From: Pavlovales sp. CCMP2436
Taxonomy: Eukaryota; Haptophyta; Pavlovophyceae; Pavlovales
Direction of reading: 5' to 3'
Length of the DNA stretch: 10,961 nucleotides
NCBI GenBank assembly: GCA_026770615.1
Contig: MU631489.1
Location: forward strand, 85,551-96,511
Part shown: positions 1 to 4,200 of the stretch, one piece after another
Position numbering within the stretch: position 1 is the stretch's first letter
Layout: each line of letters begins with the position of its first letter
Translations under genes and position numbers: made by a program
Notes under the pieces: model-generated
Seen by the model: only the letters and a program-made list of their open reading frames with translations
Databases searched by the model: none
Told to the model about the DNA's origin: nothing

Positions 1-175
1 TGCCGATTCGCGATTAAGTAATTAGTTGGTCCTTGATTGCTTGAATTTGAGATACCGTCGGTCATTTCTAAGCCTGATTTTTAAATCTAGCTCGCAAAAC
101 TGAGGTAGCATTGAGGCTATCTTCCCAGTACTACCTTCCCAGTACACACTTTTCGAATTTAATCGCATCCTACAG
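1..175 (+). other. probable intron tail of an upstream gene
   Basis: AT-rich stretch ending in a pyrimidine-containing acceptor (CATCCTACAG) just before the Cys/His-rich exon. It contains a short duplicated 11-mer, CTTCCCAGTAC, at 121 and 136. The frame of the following exon stays open leftwards to a TGA at 101-103, so the exon could begin earlier than 176. No other feature is supported. Confidence 0.4.
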
Positions 176-343
176 ATCAAGGACTCGGAAGCTACCCTGC
201 ACCTCTTCTATAAGCACCAGCGCGACCTCGCCAACCACCCGGGCAACCCGCACCTCTACTCGTGCGACTTTTGCACTCGCCGCAACATGCTCCAATGCAA
301 GGCAGAGTGCCACCGTGCCGCGCACATGCTGCAGCAGCACTAG
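176..343 (+). CDS. C-terminal exon of an unrecognised Cys/His-rich protein
   Basis: The frame gives 55 residues and a TAG at 341-343. The first part is helical-looking and charged (KDSEATLHLFYKHQRDL). The second part holds closely spaced Cys and His: CDFC, then C seven residues later, then CKAEC, then several His before the stop. This spacing could bind zinc, but I do not recognise the family. The start is placed after the acceptor TACAG at 171-175, and phase 0 is assumed. The exon is GC-rich against an AT-rich upstream stretch, as for exons of the neighbouring FCA-like gene. Rival frames over the same bases give Ser/Thr/Arg-rich low-complexity peptides and look like shadows. The gene's other exons lie left of the window. 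Confidence 0.5.
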   Translation: MKDSEATLHLFYKHQRDLANHPGNPHLYSCDFCTRRNMLQCKAECHRAAHMLQQH

Positions 344-1127
344 TCGTGCACGCCGAATGCGTAAAACCCCCTGAGCTGCTACTGGCGCACATGCGCCCGT
401 CGGCGCCTCTGCCGCCTAGCCATCCGGGCCTCGCCTTGCCATCCGCAACCAGCCCAGTGCCCGCCTCGCACCGGGCCCAGTGTCGGACCGTCAGCTGTTC
501 CAATGCCAGTATAGATATTTTCAAGAATCCGAAATCCTGTGTACTTTTGTTTTAGAAAATTCTAGATTTTGGACTGGCCCCTGGCGCCCCCGCCCCCCCC
601 CCCACCCCTCCGACGGCCCCGACGCCCTCGCCGCCAGTTCAAATCTCCCGCAAAAAGGCCCTCGGCCCGTCGTCTGTGACACATGCCCGCCCACTCCTGT
701 CACATTGAGACGATCAGTTCAAAAGCTGAGCGACTCAAGACCGCGACCTCTGAATAGCAACACAATCCAGTTGCAGCGAGCGGAATAGTCGCGTCAGCAA
801 TCCGTGTTGCTATATCGAGCCATCGCTCATCACTGTGCTGTGGCTGCATATCTACCGAGTAGAATGAGCCAAACCAGCAACTGGTTCCCGTATGACACGG
901 GTTGTGGCCAGTAAGTGTGTGCGGTGCTGTGTGCTGCGGGCAGGCATGTAGGCAGTATAGCTTGGGTATATGCAATAGCCCTGATCAGTAGCTATAAGAG
1001 CATATACAATAGCCATACCGCCAACAGAGTGGTGGTGGAGTGGGCGGCAGAAGCGCTCGGACAGAACTCCTGCTCAAAATTAAAATTTAGAGAGACCTTT
1101 TTTTACGTAAAAACTAATTAGAACGGA
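344..1127. other. 3' UTR, intergenic and promoter region
   Basis: No convincing gene. It begins as the 3' flank of the Cys/His-rich gene, passes a C-rich tract near 590-607, and becomes AT-richer towards the FCA-like gene. A TATA-like CTATAAGAG lies near 992-1000 and an imperfect duplicated phrase (tata..caatagcc) near 967 and 1003. Neither is strong enough to place a promoter. The short frames found here are low complexity and unsupported. Confidence 0.4.
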
Positions 1128-1160
1128 ATGGCGCCGCCCGGCCTCGCCGCCTTTGACTAA
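1128..1160 (+). CDS. possible 10-codon upstream ORF
   Basis: ATG at 1128 opens MAPPGLAAFD and stops with TAA at 1158-1160, ten bases before the proposed start of the FCA-like protein at 1170. In a transcript covering both it would be a uORF and could dampen main-ORF translation. Alternatively CTAACCTTAG at 1156-1165 could be a branch point and acceptor, making this the end of an intron or the coding start of another isoform. Only transcript data can decide. Confidence 0.25.
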   Translation: MAPPGLAAFD

Positions 1161-1169
1161 CCTTAGCGC

Positions 1170-1206
1170 ATGTTAGCGGACCCTGAGGCCAAGCTCTTCG
1201 TCGGAG
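1170..1206 (+). CDS. FCA-like exon 1
   Basis: Encodes MLADPEAKLFVG plus one base. KLFVG is the RNP2 strand that begins the RRM. The donor is GAG|GTGAGC. Reading on into the intron gives Arg/Pro-rich sequence with no RRM character, which supports the splice. Confidence 0.75.
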
Positions 1207-4200
1207 GTGAGCGGCACTCTCTCCCAACGGTCCCAATGTGGCCGAATGTGCCGCGCCCGCCGCCTCACCTCCACGCGCGCCGCCCTGCACCCGCGTGCAT
1301 CTAACGTGGCGAATGGCGAATGTGCTGTGAACCCAACGAATGCGTGCGCGCGCGCTGCGCCGCAGGGCTCCCGCCGGGGACCTCGGATGATGAAATTAGA
1401 CAGGTGCGCTAGCGCTGCTTGGAAGCCGACACGCGTGGGATCTATGCGCGCGGCTCGTGACCGCTTTGTGGCCCCTTGCTCGCCCAGTCGTCCGCTCCAT
1501 TTCTGGACAACACCCCCCCCCCCATCCTCCCCCACCCCACTACACATACACACACACACACCACCACCACCACACATACACCACCACCACACGGACATTT
1601 CTGCACTGACGTCTTTTCGCGCGCGCCGTGCTTGGCGTGCTCACCCGCTTTCCCGCACGGCGCGCCCTCTGAGCCCGCCCACGCTTCCTCACAGCCCTTC
1701 CCTGCGCACACCACAGATCTTCCGCTGCCCATACCTTCTTTTTTTCCTACCGTCACAGCGAGCGTTGCGGGTGCTCGAGCGCGAACGTGCTACTAGCTGC
1801 CTCTCCCTGCCTGCCCGCCTGCCTGTCCTGCCTCTTGGGCATGCTCACTGACGCTGTCCTCACACACACAACATCCCCCCCTCCTCTTCCCCCCCCTAGA
1901 TCTTCTTGGCGTACGGAGAAGTGGAGGAGGTGTTCCTCATGCGCGGCGGCAGCAGATCTGGCATGTACGCGCCTCCCCCCTCTGTACCCACCTCTGCACC
2001 GTCTGTAACCACCTCTGCACCGTCTGTACCCGGCGGCGCGGCCTCCCCGCAGAGCACTCGCCTGCGCGTTCCATCGTGCCTCCACGATCCGGACCTGGCT
2101 GACCGCGCCCGAGCCCGCGCGTCCGCTCCACACCCACGCGTGTAAATATCAATAAAAACGTCCGGCCCTGTAAAGGTCTCCCAGTCTTCCAGTGGTGCAG
2201 CAAGAACACACTGTTAGCTTAGGACCGTTCCCGAGCACACGGATAGCGTCATCATCCCCTCGTCGTCACCTGAGCTTATCCCCGTCTCCCCTTCCCTCCC
2301 CCCTCCACCGCTTCACACACCCGCGCGCAGGGCGTGCTGCTTCAACTACCGTCTGCTTCACCTAACAGAATGTGATGTTATGATGCCCCCAAGGCCTCCA
2401 CACCCACACTTCACACACACCCCCCACAACCCCCCCCCCTCCCCCGCTGCCACACTCGTCCCTTGCTACGCGCAGGGCGTGCTGCTTCGTGCGCTTCACG
2501 CGGCTGAGACATAGCATAGATGACAGTAATGCCGATCGGATATAAGACATCTCCCTAATGACCCCCCCCCCGGTCCGAACCCGCCGCGCGCAGGGCGTGC
2601 TGCTTCGTGCGCTTCACGCGACACGAGGACGCCACCGCCGCAATCCAGGTAATTATGATTGTATACAGATGAGATCGTGCAGACATAGACAGACAGAGAG
2701 AGAGAGGTGGTGAGGCGGATGGAGTCGTGTACACGCCACAGTCTCCCCCCTCATGGAGGTGTAATTATAATTGCCGCCGCAATTTATTATAATTAATACA
2801 TTGCGACAATCCAGGTACCCATACAGAAACATGGTTGATATCAGGGCACGCATGAAGCAATAACAGGGATTAGTAACTGTGCGTGTTACAGGGATTAGTA
2901 ACAGGGCTGATATCGCCTCACTGTGCAACCCAGGCGGTGCACGGCAAGCTGGTGCCCGACGGTGCCTCCGAGCCCCTCGTCTGCCGCTTCGCAGACTCAC
3001 CGGGCAGCGGGCGCGGGCGCAGGGCGGGCGGCGGGCGGGCGGGGTCGCACGAGGCGCAGCAGCACGCGGCGGCGATGATGGGGCTGGGCATGGGCCATCT
3101 CGGGCTCGGCGTGGCGCCGTACGGGCACCCGGGCTACCAGATGCAGTTTGGCCCGTTTGGCGCGAGGGGGATGGGGCCAGACGCCTACGCCGCGGCCGCC
3201 GCCGCCGCCTACGGGATCCCGCTTGGCATGGGCGTGTTCCACGGGGGGGGCGGCTATGGGCCCGTCAACCCGTTCTCCGGACAGCCGATGGGGGGTATGT
3301 TCGCCGGGCAGATGGGAATGGGAGGGATGGGGGGTATGTACGCGCCCGGACTTGCCCCCGGTCTACTGGCCCCCGGGATGGCCAGCCCGCCCGGGGGTTA
3401 CGCGGGCGGGTACATAGCGGCGGGTCCGGGGGCCCCTCCGCCCGGCGGGATGGCCCCCGGGATGGGCGGTGGCCTCGGGCTCTCGCCGCAGCAGCAGGCG
3501 CAGGCAGCGCTGATGCAGCAGCAGCTACACGCGGCGCAGCAGCACGCGGCAGCGCAGCAGCAGGCGTATCAGCCGCCACCGCCGCAACAGCCGCCCAAAG
3601 CGCCGCCACCCCACGAGCCCGCGCAGCAGCCGCGGGCCAGCTCGCCCGAGTCGGCGCTTGCCGCTCAGCTGCAGGTAACTTACCCCCCCCCCCCCTCCAC
3701 CCTTATAATAACTAACCCCATCTGTTACAAACCTTTTATGTAATAACTAACCCCATCTATAATAACAAACCCACTCAGCTGCAAGTAACTCTCACCCTCC
3801 CCCAATAAAAAAAAAATACAGTATATATACATACTAATGTTTGTGACTCCCGGGGGGGGGGGGGGGGCGGGTCGGGAGTTGTCTTATATCCAATCGGTGT
3901 TACTGTCATATATTTTGAAAGAAAAAAAACTTCGAAACGCAGTTATTAGTTATTGCAATATAACAAGTTATTAGTTATTGCAATATAACAATAGATTACT
4001 GCATTACTTGGCATCAGAACATAGTACAGTGATTAATTATAATAACTACCATTGATTATATGGGTAACAATAACATGTGAAATTGTTACGTTATGATGCG
4101 AATGATAATTATAGTAATTAATTATGGCATCATAATAACTAACATCCGAGGTGACATGATACTGTTATGAAATTATTGTAACTAAGGGAGGCGCCTTTTA

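Noticed and set aside
1207..1851. Longest uninterrupted + strand frame of the first third (214 codons)
   Set aside because: It crosses the donor of exon 1, the microexon and a CA/CCA microsatellite, and has His/Thr/Pro/Arg low complexity. The spliced RRM explains the same bases better.
2997..3609. Two antisense frames opposite exon 5
   Set aside because: Ala/Pro/Arg-rich mirrors of a GC-rich exon, with no domain and no splice context.
2879..3715. Arg/Ala/Gly-rich frame overlapping exon 5
   Set aside because: A +1 shadow of the linker exon. The other frame completes the RRM and joins in phase to exons 4 and 6.
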